Positions 27,085-35,996 of a stretch of 64,000 bases of DNA are shown here, in pieces. Source of the DNA: Streptomyces sp. S4.7 (GTDB lineage Bacteria; Actinomycetota; Actinomycetes; Streptomycetales; Streptomycetaceae); the NCBI RefSeq assembly GCF_010384365.1, contig NZ_CP048397.1:2790001-2854000 (forward strand). Direction: 5' to 3'. Positions within the stretch are counted from its first letter, which is position 1; each line of letters starts with the position of its first letter. The position numbers and the translations under genes were made by a program. Below the pieces are notes generated by a model, which saw only the letters and a program-made list of their open reading frames with translations, did no database searches and was not told the DNA's origin.

Positions 27085-28305
27085 ATGCCCGAAGCCGTGA
27101 TCGTCTCTGCCGCCCGCTCCCCCATCGGCCGGGCCTTCAAGGGCTCCCTGAAGGAGCTGCGGCCCGACGACCTGACCGCCACCATCATCCAGGCCGCGCT
27201 CGCCAAGATCCCCGAGCTCGATCCCCACGACATCGACGACCTGATGCTCGGCTGCGGCCTCCCCGGCGGCGAGCAGGGGCACAACCTGGGCAGGATCGTC
27301 GCCGTACAGATGGGGATGGACCACCTCCCCGGCTGCACGATCACCCGTTACTGTTCCTCCTCGCTCCAGACCTCCCGGATGGCGCTGCACGCCATCAAGG
27401 CCGGCGAGGGCGACGTCTTCATCTCGGCCGGTGTCGAGATGGTGTCCCGCTCCGTCAACGGCTCCAGCGACGGCATGCCCGGCACCCACAACCCGGTCTT
27501 CGCCGACGCCGAGGCCCGTACGGCCACCGTCGCCGCCTCCGAGGGCGCGGGCTGGCACGACCCGCGCGAGGACGGCCTGCTCCCCGACGCGTACATCGCG
27601 ATGGGCCAGACCGCCGAGAACCTGGCCCGCCTCAAGGGCATCACCCGGCGCGACATGGACGAGTTCGGCGTGCGGTCCCAGAATCTCGCCGAGGAAGCCA
27701 TCAAGAACGGCTTCTGGGAGCGCGAGATCACCCCCGTCACCACGCCCGACGGCACCGTCGTGGCCAAGGACGACGGCCCCCGCGCGGGCGTCACCCTGGA
27801 GGGCACCCAGGGCCTCAAGCCCGTTTTCCGGCCCGACGGACTGGTCACCGCCGGCAACTGCTGCCCGCTCAACGACGGCGCCGCCGCGCTGGTGATCATG
27901 TCGGACACCAAGGCGCGCGAGCTGGGCCTCACCCCGCTGGCCCGGATCGTCTCCACCGGAGTCTCCGGCCTCTCGCCGGAGATCATGGGGTACGGCCCGG
28001 TCGAGGCCAGCAAGCAGGCGCTGCGCCGCGCGGGCCTCGGCATCGGCGACATCGACCTGGTGGAGATCAACGAGGCGTTCGCCGCGCAGGTCATCCCCTC
28101 CTACCGGGACCTCGGCGTCGACCTCGACAAGCTGAACGTCAACGGCGGCGCGATCGCCGTCGGCCACCCCTTCGGCATGACGGGCGCGCGGATCACGGGC
28201 ACGCTCATCAACGGGCTCCAGTTCCACGACAAGCAGTTCGGCCTGGAGACCATGTGCGTCGGCGGCGGCCAGGGCATGGCGATGGTCATCGAGCGGCTGA
28301 GCTGA
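27085..28305 (+). CDS. Acetyl-CoA acyltransferase (thiolase)
   Basis: This 406-residue cytoplasmic thiolase has the catalytic nucleophile Cys in TRYCSSSLQ (near residue 90), the [11 protein letters not shown]is motif ([10 protein letters not shown]) and the C-terminal acid/base Cys in [10 protein letters not shown]. It carries out reversible thiolytic cleavage or Claisen condensation of acyl-CoAs in fatty-acid degradation or acetoacetyl-CoA formation. ATG 27085 has GGAG close upstream. It is monocistronic. Its last five codons are part of an exact 100-bp tandem duplication that continues downstream. Confidence 0.93.
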   Translation: MPEAVIVSAARSPIGRAFKGSLKELRPDDLTATIIQAALAKIPELDPHDIDDLMLGCGLPGGEQGHNLGRIVAVQMGMDHLPGCTITRYCSSSLQTSRMALHAIKAGEGDVFISAGVEMVSRSVNGSSDGMPGTHNPVFADAEARTATVAASEGAGWHDPREDGLLPDAYIAMGQTAENLARLKGITRRDMDEFGVRSQNLAEEAIKNGFWEREITPVTTPDGTVVAKDDGPRAGVTLEGTQGLKPVFRPDGLVTAGNCCPLNDGAAALVIMSDTKARELGLTPLARIVSTGVSGLSPEIMGYGPVEASKQALRRAGLGIGDIDLVEINEAFAAQVIPSYRDLGVDLDKLNVNGGAIAVGHPFGMTGARITGTLINGLQFHDKQFGLETMCVGGGQGMAMVIERLS

Positions 28306-28497
28306 GCCGGAGCGGAGGGTAGGGGCGGCCCGAGGAACGAGGGCAGCACCTGCCCACAGCGCCGGCGAAGCGAACGCGACCAAGAACACCGAGCGGCTGA
28401 GCTGAGCCGGAGCGGAGGGTAGGGGCGGCCCGAGGAACGAGGGCAGCACCTGCCCACAGCGCCGGCGAAGCGAACGCGACCAAGAACACCGAGCGGC
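28291..28497. repeat. Exact 100-bp tandem duplication with partial third copy
   Basis: Bases 28291-28390 are repeated identically at 28391-28490, followed by 7 bases of a third unit. The unit begins inside the thiolase gene (last five codons, GAGCGGCTGAGCTGA) and extends about 85 bases into the intergenic region. The second copy therefore carries a duplicated, untranslated gene end. The identity suggests a recent duplication or one kept uniform by slippage. Confidence 0.95.
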
Positions 28498-28533
28498 CGC
28501 ACCGAACCCCGACGAGCCCCAGTCGTGACTCAA

Positions 28534-28568
28534 TCTCCCCCAGGATGTGACCTACGTCCTGGGGGAGA
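28534..28568. terminator. 12-bp stem terminator of the thiolase unit
   Basis: TCTCCCCCAGGA (28534-28545) pairs perfectly with TCCTGGGGGAGA (28557-28568) around an 11-base loop, downstream of the tandem duplication and about 150 bp before the next gene. Confidence 0.7.
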
Positions 28569-28717
28569 CCCATTTACGCTGGTCACGGCAGTATTGAGGC
28601 CGGCCCTAAGGCCGAAAGACCTGTCCAATTCATGACGTAATGCACTGCCGACGTGCGCGCCCCCACGACAAGCTGATGTAGGAAGTCGGGGGACCATTGA
28701 AGACCGGGAGTAAGTCA

Positions 28718-29827
28718 GTGAGCGTCATGTCTATTGCCCTGCTGCTTACCACGGCCGCCGCCACGGCCGTGGGCGTCGCCGCCCTGCACGCCGCTCATGG
28801 GCTGCGGCGGGAGGTCACGGCCCTGCGCGGCGAACTGTCCCTGGCCAATACGGGCGGCCACGCCGCCGTCCCGCAGGCACGCTCCGGCGAATCGGCTCCG
28901 GCCCCCGCCGCGTCCACCGAGGACATACGGCTCGCGGTGGCCGAGGCACTGGCCGAGGAGCGCGAGCGGGAGCTGGCCGAGGCGCGGGCCTTCTGGGCCG
29001 CGCAGGAGGCACGCGACGCGGGTGACGCACCGTCGCTGCTGGGCGGCCTCGCCGGCTCCGGTACCGACGACGGGCCGTTCTACGTACCGCGCCAGGCCGA
29101 CTTCGTAGGCCTGGAGGCGCTGGACCTCGACGCCCTCGACCGGGCCGACCGGGCCCGCCGGGCCACGGACGACGACTACGACGACCTCACGGAGCTGGCG
29201 GAACTCGCCGAGCTGCGCGAGCGCGGCGAACTGGACGACCACCACGACGCCGCGGGTCTCGCCGGCTTCGACAACCTGGACGACCTGGACGCCCTCGGGG
29301 ACTACGACGGACTGCCGGAGCTGAGCGAGGTGAGCGAGGTGAGCGAGGTCGGTGAGGTCAGCGAGGTCGGTGAGTTCGCCGAGGACTCCCCGGAGCTGGC
29401 CGCGGCCCGCCGCAGGCACCCCTCGCATCCGGACTTCGTTCCGGTCCGCACCCCGGTCGTCACCGACCACGAGCGGACGGTCGCGCGGCTCGAAGAGCTG
29501 GCCGACGCCCGTACCGCGCTCGCCGACGTCCGCCCCGGCCCGCTGGGCACACTGGACGTGTACGTCTTCACGGACGGTACGACGCTCTGCATGACCCCGG
29601 GCCACCGCGAGACCGCCGAACGCCTCGCGGACGCGCTGCGCGACGGCGGTACGCCGTTCCTGCTGGGCGGCTCGGGCATCTCGGGGGCGTACGCCCTCAC
29701 GTTCTCCTGTGGCGTGAACACCGGCGCGGAAGACGCCGACAGCGCCGGGAACATGGAAGCGACGGGTGAGAGCGCCGCCGACGACCACATCTACATTCTC
29801 GCGGACCGGGTCATAGCTTCGCTCTAG
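28718..29827 (+). CDS. Acidic secreted or membrane-anchored protein of unknown function
   Basis: This 369-residue protein has an N-terminal hydrophobic segment (about residues 5-25) that could be a signal anchor, a long Ala/Glu-rich helical region, and a very acidic low-complexity stretch. That stretch includes repeated Asp-Asp and a SEVSEVSEVGEVSEVGE run near residues 205-222. A C-terminal globular part follows (about residues 250-369) with ELADARTALADVRPGPLGTL and ADRVIASL at the end. GTG 28718 has GGGAG 7 bp upstream; TTG 28697 would add 7 residues. I do not recognise a family. The next gene, convergent, overlaps its 3' end by 17 bp. Confidence 0.7.
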   Translation: MSVMSIALLLTTAAATAVGVAALHAAHGLRREVTALRGELSLANTGGHAAVPQARSGESAPAPAASTEDIRLAVAEALAEERERELAEARAFWAAQEARDAGDAPSLLGGLAGSGTDDGPFYVPRQADFVGLEALDLDALDRADRARRATDDDYDDLTELAELAELRERGELDDHHDAAGLAGFDNLDDLDALGDYDGLPELSEVSEVSEVGEVSEVGEFAEDSPELAAARRRHPSHPDFVPVRTPVVTDHERTVARLEELADARTALADVRPGPLGTLDVYVFTDGTTLCMTPGHRETAERLADALRDGGTPFLLGGSGISGAYALTFSCGVNTGAEDADSAGNMEATGESAADDHIYILADRVIASL

Positions 29828-30143
29828 CCACCGCCCGCTCCACCGCCCTTACGGCCTCGTCCAGTTCCGCCACGGATGGGGCCGTTCTCAGTGCCTCGGC
29901 CAAATCACCCGCCGCGACGGTGAGTTGATCGGCGACGACGAAGACCCCGACGTCCGGCATGATCCTCGGCGGCTCCGGTGGGCCGCCGTCCACCGCTTCC
30001 AGGCGCTGGGCCGTCGCGGACAGCTCCCTGGCCAGAGCCAGCCCTTCGGCCGCGGCCCCTCGCTGCAACCTGCTCTGCGGGGCTGCCCGCAGACGGTCGG
30101 CGAATCGGTCCACGGCGGCGGTCAGGCGCGTCGTATCAAGCAC
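29811..30143 (-). CDS. Conserved hypothetical small helical protein
   Basis: This 110-residue, mostly helical protein has Ala/Glu/Arg-rich heptad-like segments (LTAAVDRFADRLRAAPQSRLQRGAAAEGLALARELSA) and a short strand region (IMPDVGVFVVADQLTVAAGDL), suggesting a small coiled-coil or dimeric protein. GTG 30143 has AGGG 8-9 bp upstream. It converges on the acidic protein gene with a 17-bp overlap. No family is recognised. Confidence 0.6.
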   Translation of the reverse strand: MLDTTRLTAAVDRFADRLRAAPQSRLQRGAAAEGLALARELSATAQRLEAVDGGPPEPPRIMPDVGVFVVADQLTVAAGDLAEALRTAPSVAELDEAVRAVERAVARAKL

Positions 30144-30244
30144 GCCGCGACCCTACGCGCCCTTGCCGGACTGTTGCCAACGGACGAACGCTCAGGCACG
30201 GTGACGTGAAGGACCAGTACGTGAAGCAGCGTCCGGAGGCGCCG

Positions 30245-30475
30245 ATGTCCCTTGTTTTCTCCGAAGAGACCCATCGCAACCTGCTGTCCCGCATCCCACA
30301 CTGCACCGGTCGCGAGATCTCCGACTGGCTCCGCACGGTCGACGAAGGCCCCGCCCTCGTCCGTTTCGACGAGAAGGTCGCCTGGCTCCGCGGCGAGCAC
30401 GACCTCGCGTACGGGCACGCGAAGGCGATCATCCACGAGCACGATCTGAGGCGGGCGGCGCGCCGCCTCGGCTGA
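30245..30475 (+). CDS. DUF4287 family protein
   Basis: This 76-residue protein matches the DUF4287 pattern: SEETHRNLLSRIPHCTGREISDWLRTVDEGP, then VAWLRGEHDLAYGHAKAIIHEHDLRR. The family is small, soluble and widespread in actinobacteria, with unknown function, sometimes fused to longer proteins. ATG 30245 has GGAGG 5 bp upstream. It is followed at once by a very strong terminator, so it is the end of its transcript. Confidence 0.85.
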   Translation: MSLVFSEETHRNLLSRIPHCTGREISDWLRTVDEGPALVRFDEKVAWLRGEHDLAYGHAKAIIHEHDLRRAARRLG

Positions 30476-30487
30476 GACCCGGCCGAC

Positions 30488-30533
30488 ACGACGGAGGGGT
30501 CCACGGGCTGTTGCCCGTGGACCCCTCCGTCGT
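30488..30533. terminator. Very strong 21-bp stem terminator
   Basis: ACGACGGAGGGGTCCACGGGC pairs perfectly over 21 bp with 30513-30533 around a TGTT tetraloop, 12 bp after the DUF4287 gene. It is the strongest terminator-like hairpin I found in the window. Confidence 0.9.
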
Positions 30534-30551
30534 AACCGCGTTGTCCTCGAT

Positions 30552-30588
30552 CGCCGGACGGGCCGCATGTGCCGCGGCCCGTCCGGCG
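30552..30588. terminator. 15-bp stem terminator of the Bax-inhibitor gene
   Basis: CGCCGGACGGGCCGC pairs perfectly with 30574-30588 around a 7-base loop, just beyond the leftward Bax-inhibitor-1 gene. With the preceding hairpin it separates two convergent units. The left flank GTCCTCGATCGCCG is shared with the terminator at 26.9 kb. Confidence 0.8.
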
Positions 30589-30605
30589 CCAGGTCATCGC
30601 ACCGG

Positions 30606-31496
30606 CTAGTCGTTGCCGCTCAGGATCGAGAAGAGGCGCAGCATCTCCAGGTAGATCCACACCAGCGTCATGGTGAGGCCGAAGGCCGCCATCCAGGACT
30701 CCTCGCGCGGCGCGCCGTACGTGACGCCGTCCTCGACCTGCTTGAAGTCGAGCGCCAGGAAGCACGCGCCGAGGATGATGCCGATCACACCGAAGAGGAT
30801 GCCGAGGCCGCCGCTGCGGAAGCCGAGGCCGTCACCGCCGCCGAAGACGCTGAACAGCAGGTTGGCGACCATGAGGAGTACGAAACCCATCGCGGCGGCC
30901 ATCACGAAGCCGTAGAAACGGCGCGTGACGCGGATCCAGCGCATCTTGTAGGCGATCAGCACACCGGCGAAGACCGCCATCGTGCCCATCACCGCCTGGA
31001 CGACCACGCCCGGCGAGAGGTACGTGCTCACCGCGCTGCTGATGACGCCGAGGAAGACGCCCTCGAACGCGGCGTAGCCCAGGATCAGCGCCGGGACCGG
31101 CTTGCGCTTGAACGACTGGACCAGCGCCAGGACCAGGGCCACGAGGGCCGCGCCGATGGCGATGCCGTACGACTTGCCGACGTTGTCCTGGTCGACCGGG
31201 AGCAGGACCCAGGCGAGGACGGCGGTGAGGACGACCGTGCCGAGCGTCGACGCGGTGCGCGTCACGACGTCGTCGATCGTCATGACCCCGGCGCGTGCGG
31301 GCGCCTGCGGTCCGGCGCCGCCGTACTGACCGTCGGTCTGCGGGGCGTAGGGGTTGGTGGCGTACGGGTTGGTCGCGTACGGGTTCTGCGTGGTTCCTAC
31401 GGCGGGGCCCCCGGCCTGCGGCGCCGCGTTGAAGCCCGCTTGGCCGTTGTCGCGGCTGAAGCCCCGTCGCGAGAAGACCGGGTTACTGCTCCTCAT
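30606..31496 (-). CDS. Bax inhibitor-1/YccA family membrane protein
   Basis: This 296-residue protein has a hydrophilic N-terminus containing an NPYATNPYATNPYA repeat (about residues 38-51), then seven transmembrane segments between residues 85 and 290. These include LGTVVLTAVLAWVLL, GFVLLMVANLLFSV and the closing LVWIYLEMLRLFSILSG. The C-terminal pattern is characteristic of the Bax inhibitor-1/YccA family, associated with calcium leak and stress in other bacteria. ATG 31496 has GGAG at 4 bp spacing, a little short. It is monocistronic with a strong terminator downstream. Confidence 0.88.
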   Translation of the reverse strand: MRSSNPVFSRRGFSRDNGQAGFNAAPQAGGPAVGTTQNPYATNPYATNPYAPQTDGQYGGAGPQAPARAGVMTIDDVVTRTASTLGTVVLTAVLAWVLLPVDQDNVGKSYGIAIGAALVALVLALVQSFKRKPVPALILGYAAFEGVFLGVISSAVSTYLSPGVVVQAVMGTMAVFAGVLIAYKMRWIRVTRRFYGFVMAAAMGFVLLMVANLLFSVFGGGDGLGFRSGGLGILFGVIGIILGACFLALDFKQVEDGVTYGAPREESWMAAFGLTMTLVWIYLEMLRLFSILSGND

Positions 31497-31931
31497 CTCA
31501 CTCCTCCATGGCGGCCACCCTGCGCGGCCTTGGCACAAGAGTAATGCGGGAGCAAAGGGAACACCCTAGTGCCCCAGGAGGATCTTTCCTCGATCGTGAC
31601 GCGGGGGTGCCGGGACCGGGGTCGGGGGCCGGCCCGGAGTGTCGTCGGATGGCGCGTCCGCGACTCTCCGGGGATCTTCGGAGAGCGCTCCCGCCGACCA
31701 CCGGGCCGGAGCAGCGGATTCAGCGGATTGACGCGCACTCGACAAGATGATCAAGGGTCTGAGCTGGGAGTTCGTCGCGATTTGAAGCTGACTCTTCGTC
31801 AAAAGCTCTACATTTCAAACGAGTTGAGCGAACGGGCCGATCTGCAGGCACGTTTCAGCAGCACTGCGCCTCAAAGGCAGAAAAAGTGGGGAAGAATCGA
31901 TCTTCGCAGGTCAGCACACGTTCAGAGAGTG
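31497..31931. other. Intergenic, unusually AT-rich stretch beside bldA
   Basis: No gene is supported here. Bases 31750-31920 are clearly less GC-rich than the neighbourhood (for example CAAAAGCTCTACATTTCAAAC) and lie at the 3' side of the tRNA gene. tRNA 3' ends are favourite integration sites, so this may be a decayed insertion scar or simply the bldA downstream region. No inverted repeat or integrase is visible. Confidence 0.5.
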
Positions 31932-32015
31932 TGCCCGGAACCGGACTTGAACCGGTACGCCCCATTTGGGGCAGCGAGGTTTAAGCTCGCCGTGTCTGCA
32001 TTCCACCATCCGGGC
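31932..32015 (-). tRNA. bldA: tRNA-Leu(UAA), bldA
   Basis: This is an 84-base tRNA with all arms. The acceptor stem GCCCGGA pairs with TCCGGGC, followed by discriminator A. The anticodon stem GCGAG/CTCGC surrounds the loop CTTAAAC with anticodon TAA (31981-31983), and a long class-II variable arm GCCCC-AAAT-GGGGC and T arm CCGG-TTCAAGT-CCGG follow. CCA is not encoded. It reads UUA, the rarest codon in Streptomyces, and is the bldA gene known to control aerial growth and antibiotic production through TTA-containing genes. A TAGGCT hexamer 26 bp upstream of the mature 5' end (32041-32046) could be its -10 box. Confidence 0.96.
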
Positions 32016-32442
32016 GTACGCGGCTCCGCGTTGGCTTACGAGCCTATCCGGGAGGACCCCTCGGGCAGCCGAGCACCTGGACGATCCTGTCTGATTTTAT
32101 TGGCACCTGAGGGTGTGTCAGCCCTGGTAACACGCCATCGGCACATGCCGGAAGCAGGACGAAGGTCTTGATACGACCCTCGGGATATGACGGAAAGTCG
32201 CCGCTCTCTGTCTACTATTCGCCACTCCCCGCACACGGATTGCGCGGAGCCGTCGTTCAGGCGACAGCCCGACGACCGGATGACATGAGTAAGGGTCGAC
32301 GTCATACCGAAGGAGGACGGAGCGGCGTCGCGGTCCGACCCGAGAGGGCCACGGGAACGGGCATGCGGAGTGACGACTCGGCGCCGGACGGCGGAGAGGA
32401 TGAAGTCATTCCACCCCATGCACCCCGACAGGAGCCCAACCC
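32016..32442. other. Intergenic: bldA promoter side and ABC transporter leader
   Basis: This 427-bp gap has no convincing gene. Its left end holds the bldA promoter region (TAGGCT, 32041-32046). Its right part is the upstream region of the ABC transporter operon, which ends in an AGGAG ribosome site before GTG 32443. I see no riboswitch or clear operator. Confidence 0.5.
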
Positions 32443-33210
32443 GTGACGACCATGCCTCTCCTCCGCGCCAGCGCCGTGGCGGCCCACGCCTCCGCCTTGT
32501 CCAAGGTCTACGGGCAGGGCGAGACGCAGGTCGTGGCCCTCGACCAGGTCACCGTCGACTTCCGGCAGGGCCAGTTCACCGCGATCATGGGCCCCTCCGG
32601 GTCCGGCAAGTCGACCCTGATGCACTGCGTGGCCGGGCTCGACAGCTTCAGCAGCGGCTCGGTGCGCATCGGCGACACCGAGCTCGGCACGCTCAAGGAC
32701 AAACAGCTCACCCAGCTCCGCCGGGACAAGATCGGCTTCATCTTCCAGGCGTTCAACCTGCTGCCGACGCTGACGGCCCTGGAGAACATCACGCTCCCCA
32801 TGGACATCGCGGGCCGTAAGCCCGACAAGCAGTGGCTGGACAACGTCATCACGATGATCGGCCTCAAGGACCGGCTCCACCACCGTCCCACCGCGCTCTC
32901 CGGCGGCCAGCAGCAGCGCGTGGCCGTCGCCCGCGCGCTGGCCTCCCGGCCCGAGATCATCTTCGGCGACGAACCGACCGGAAACCTGGACTCACGGGCC
33001 GGCGCCGAGGTCCTGGGCTTCATGCGCAACTCCGTGCGGGAGCTGGGCCAGACCGTCGTCATGGTGACGCACGACCCGGTGGCCGCCTCGTACGCGGACC
33101 GCGTGATCTTCCTCGCCGACGGCCGGATCGTCGACGAGATGCAGAACCCCACCGCCGAGGGTGTGCTCGACCGCATGAAGGCCTTCGACTCCAAGGGCCG
33201 TACGAGCTGA
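32443..33210 (+). CDS. ABC transporter ATP-binding protein, MacB/LolD type
   Basis: This 255-residue ATPase has a Walker A GPSGSGKST (residues 47-55), Q-loop FIFQAFNLLP, ABC signature LSGGQQQRVA (near residue 148), Walker B IIFGDEPTGNLD and H-loop VTHDP. The sequence, especially the QAFNLLP and PTGNLD context, places it with MacB/LolD/FtsE-type exporters that work with FtsX-fold permeases. GTG 32443 has AGGAG 9 bp upstream. The permease gene follows after 155 bp. It powers export or extraction of an unknown substrate such as lipid, peptide or antibiotic. Confidence 0.95.
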   Translation: MTTMPLLRASAVAAHASALSKVYGQGETQVVALDQVTVDFRQGQFTAIMGPSGSGKSTLMHCVAGLDSFSSGSVRIGDTELGTLKDKQLTQLRRDKIGFIFQAFNLLPTLTALENITLPMDIAGRKPDKQWLDNVITMIGLKDRLHHRPTALSGGQQQRVAVARALASRPEIIFGDEPTGNLDSRAGAEVLGFMRNSVRELGQTVVMVTHDPVAASYADRVIFLADGRIVDEMQNPTAEGVLDRMKAFDSKGRTS

Positions 33211-33365
33211 CGCCGGACGTCCGGCACCCCTGACGCCCCGCGCCGGCCGGCGCGGCCGTCCCTCCTCCACCGCGGCCGATCCCGCACTCCACCGCGGTCG
33301 GTCCGCCCTGCCCTCACGCGGCTCCGCCGTCCGTTCGCCCTGCCCACTTCACCTGGACTCCCACC

Positions 33366-35906
33366 ATGTTCCGTACCGCTTTGCGCACCGTGCTCGCGCA
33401 CAAGGCCCGGCTGCTGATGACCGTGCTCGCCGTGATGCTCGGCGTGGCCTTCGTCTCCGGCACGCTGGTCTTCACCGACACCCTCGGCAACGCCTTCAAC
33501 AAACAGTCGGCCAAGAGCTACAAGGACGTAGCCGTCTCCGTCTCCAGCTACGCCTCCAACGAGACGCGCTCCGACGGGAAGAAGCCGGAGCCGGGACTCA
33601 GCCCGAAGACCCTCGACAAGATCGGCGCCATCGACGGAGTCGCCTCCGTCACCGGCCGGGTCGACGGCTTCGCCGGCGTGGCCGACCCGGACGGCAAGCT
33701 CATCGGCAACGGCTGGTCCAACACCGGCACCAACTTCTCCCCGGGCGAGGACGGCAAGGACGCCGCCTACGACTTCACCGACGGGGCGGGCCCCACGAAG
33801 GCCGGTGAGATCGCGCTCGACAAGTCCACCGCGTCCCGCGGTGAGTACGAGGTCGGCAAGCCCGTACGGGTCTCGACCAACGGGCCGGTGAAGGAGTACA
33901 CCCTCGCCGGCATCTTCACCACCGAGGACGGCGCGGTCAACGCGGGCGGCAGCCTGGTGCTCTTCGAGACGGCGGTCGCCCAGAAGCTCTACCTGGAGCC
34001 CGGCTTCTTCCAGGACGCCACCGTCAAGGCGGCGCCCGGCGCGTCCGACGCGAAGATCCTCGACGCGGTCGAGCCGCTGCTGCCCGAGGACGCCGAGGCA
34101 CAGACCGGCACCCAGCTGGCCGCCGAGCAGGCCGACCAGATCGAGCGTCAGCTCAGCGGCATCAACCAGATGCTGCTCGCCTTCGCGGCCATCGCGCTCT
34201 TCGTCGGCATCTTCCTGATCTCCAACACCTTCACCATGCTCGTCGCCCAGCGCACCAAGGAGCTGGCGCTGCTGCGCGCCGTCGGCGCCTCGCGCCGCCA
34301 GGTCAAGCGTTCGGTGATGCTCGAGGCTCTGGTCGTGGGTCTCTTCGCGTCCGCCGTCGGCTTCGTCCTCGGTCTCGGTCTCGCCGTCGGACTGCGTTCG
34401 GCCATGGGGTCCTTCGGTGCGAAGGTGCCCGCCGGACCGCTGATGATCACGCCGGTCGCCGTCGCCGCCGCCTTCGGTGTCGGCGTGGTGATCACCCTGA
34501 TCGCCGCCTGGCTGCCCGCCCGCCGGGCCGCCAAGATCCCGCCGGTCGCCGCCATGAGCAGCGTGCACGCCGTGGCCACGGCGAAGTCGCTCGTCCTGCG
34601 CAACTCGATCGGGGCCGTGCTCACGCTCATCGGCGCCGCGGGGATCATCGCGGGCGCCTCGGTGGGGAAGGACGGCAAGCTGCTCATCGGCGGCGGCGCC
34701 TTCTTCTCGCTCGTCGGCATCATCGTGCTGATCCCGCTGCTGTCGCGCCCGGTCATCGCGCTCGTACAGCCGCTGCTGAACCGTCTGTACGGCGTCGCCG
34801 GCAAGCTGGCCGGGCAGAACGCGGCGCGCAACCCGCGCCGTACCGGCGCCACCGCCTCCGCGCTGGCGATCGGTCTCACGCTGGTCACCGGTCTGACCGT
34901 CATCGGTGTGACGCTCGGTCAGGCCATCGACAAGATGACCACCGACAACATCAAGGCCGACTACATGGTCACGATGGCCAGCGGCGGCGGCCTCGACGAG
35001 TCGGCGGTCGAGGCCCTGGAGAAGGCGCCGGGCGTCAGCGCGGTCTCCCCGCAGCGGGCGTCGTACCTGGAGATCAAGGGCGAGGACAGCTCCGCCTCGG
35101 CGGTGACCCCCGGGGACATCCAGCGGGTCCTCGCGCTGAAGACGGAGAGCGGTTCGCTGGACTCGCTGAGCGGTGACGCGATCGCGATGGCCTCGGACAC
35201 CGCTAAGTCCCGGGGACTGAAGACCGGTGACACCGTCTCGGTGAAGTACCAGGACGACAAGAAGGCGCGGCTGAAGATCGGCGCCACGTACGAGGCCAAC
35301 GAGTTCGTCTCCCCGGTCCTGATCTCGACCGATCTGGTGGGGCCGCACGAGGCGAAGCCGTACACGCCCGAGGTGTACGTGGCGATGGACGGCGGCATGA
35401 CCGAGGCCAACGAACTGGCCCTGGTGAACGCGCTCGGCGACAACCCCGCGATCAGCGTCTCCGACCAGCAGGACATCAGGAACATGTTCGGCGGCATGAT
35501 CAACACCGCGCTGAACATCATGTACGGGCTGCTGGGGATGGCGCTGATCATCGCGGTGCTCGGTGTCGTCAACACCCTCGCGATGTCCGTCTTCGAGCGT
35601 CAGCAGGAGATCGGCATGCTGCGGGCCATCGGTCTGGACCGCCGCAGGGTCAAGCGCATGATCCGGCTGGAGGCCGTGGTGATCTCGGTGTTCGGCGCGC
35701 TGGTCGGGGTCGGGCTCGGTACGTTCCTGGCCTGGGCCATCGGCGAGACGATCCGCTCGTCGATCCCCGGCTATGTGCTGGTCCTGCCGTGGGAGCGGAT
35801 CGGGATCTTCCTGGTGCTCGCGGGGCTGGTGGGTGTGCTGGCCGCGCTCTGGCCGGCGCGCAGCGCGGCGAGGCTGAACATGCTGACGGCGATCAAGACG
35901 GAGTGA
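33366..35906 (+). CDS. ABC transporter permease, MacB/FtsX fold (duplicated)
   Basis: This 846-residue membrane protein has the duplicated FtsX layout. Transmembrane segment 1 is at about residues 16-38, with a large extracytoplasmic domain to about 250. Three helices lie around 255-395, with cytoplasmic LLRAVGASRRQVKRSVMLEA, then helices near 410-500. A second extracytoplasmic domain spans 520-710 and the last three helices 715-840, with the repeat-2 motif QQEIGMLRAIGLDRRRVKRM. The two LLRA[VI]G loops contact the ATPase. Such systems move or extract envelope-associated substrates rather than importing nutrients. It is strongly expected to pair with the preceding ATPase. Confidence 0.93.
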   Translation: MFRTALRTVLAHKARLLMTVLAVMLGVAFVSGTLVFTDTLGNAFNKQSAKSYKDVAVSVSSYASNETRSDGKKPEPGLSPKTLDKIGAIDGVASVTGRVDGFAGVADPDGKLIGNGWSNTGTNFSPGEDGKDAAYDFTDGAGPTKAGEIALDKSTASRGEYEVGKPVRVSTNGPVKEYTLAGIFTTEDGAVNAGGSLVLFETAVAQKLYLEPGFFQDATVKAAPGASDAKILDAVEPLLPEDAEAQTGTQLAAEQADQIERQLSGINQMLLAFAAIALFVGIFLISNTFTMLVAQRTKELALLRAVGASRRQVKRSVMLEALVVGLFASAVGFVLGLGLAVGLRSAMGSFGAKVPAGPLMITPVAVAAAFGVGVVITLIAAWLPARRAAKIPPVAAMSSVHAVATAKSLVLRNSIGAVLTLIGAAGIIAGASVGKDGKLLIGGGAFFSLVGIIVLIPLLSRPVIALVQPLLNRLYGVAGKLAGQNAARNPRRTGATASALAIGLTLVTGLTVIGVTLGQAIDKMTTDNIKADYMVTMASGGGLDESAVEALEKAPGVSAVSPQRASYLEIKGEDSSASAVTPGDIQRVLALKTESGSLDSLSGDAIAMASDTAKSRGLKTGDTVSVKYQDDKKARLKIGATYEANEFVSPVLISTDLVGPHEAKPYTPEVYVAMDGGMTEANELALVNALGDNPAISVSDQQDIRNMFGGMINTALNIMYGLLGMALIIAVLGVVNTLAMSVFERQQEIGMLRAIGLDRRRVKRMIRLEAVVISVFGALVGVGLGTFLAWAIGETIRSSIPGYVLVLPWERIGIFLVLAGLVGVLAALWPARSAARLNMLTAIKTE

Positions 35907-35923
35907 GTGCGGGCTCTGTCACC

Positions 35924-35965
35924 GGGCGCCGGGCGGGCCGCGTACACGCGGCCCGCCCGGCGCCC
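35924..35965. terminator. 19-bp stem, TACA-loop bidirectional terminator
   Basis: GGGCGCCGGGCGGGCCGCG (35924-35942) pairs perfectly with 35947-35965 around TACA. It lies between the end of the ABC permease gene and the end of the convergent methyltransferase gene, so it serves both. Confidence 0.9.
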
Positions 35966-35996
35966 GCGCGTGGGCGCACGGGTCGCCCGGCTCGTG

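Noticed and set aside
28286..28573. Leftward 95-codon frame over the 100-bp repeat
   Set aside because: Repeat of the same peptide is a by-product of the tandem duplication; no start signal or family.
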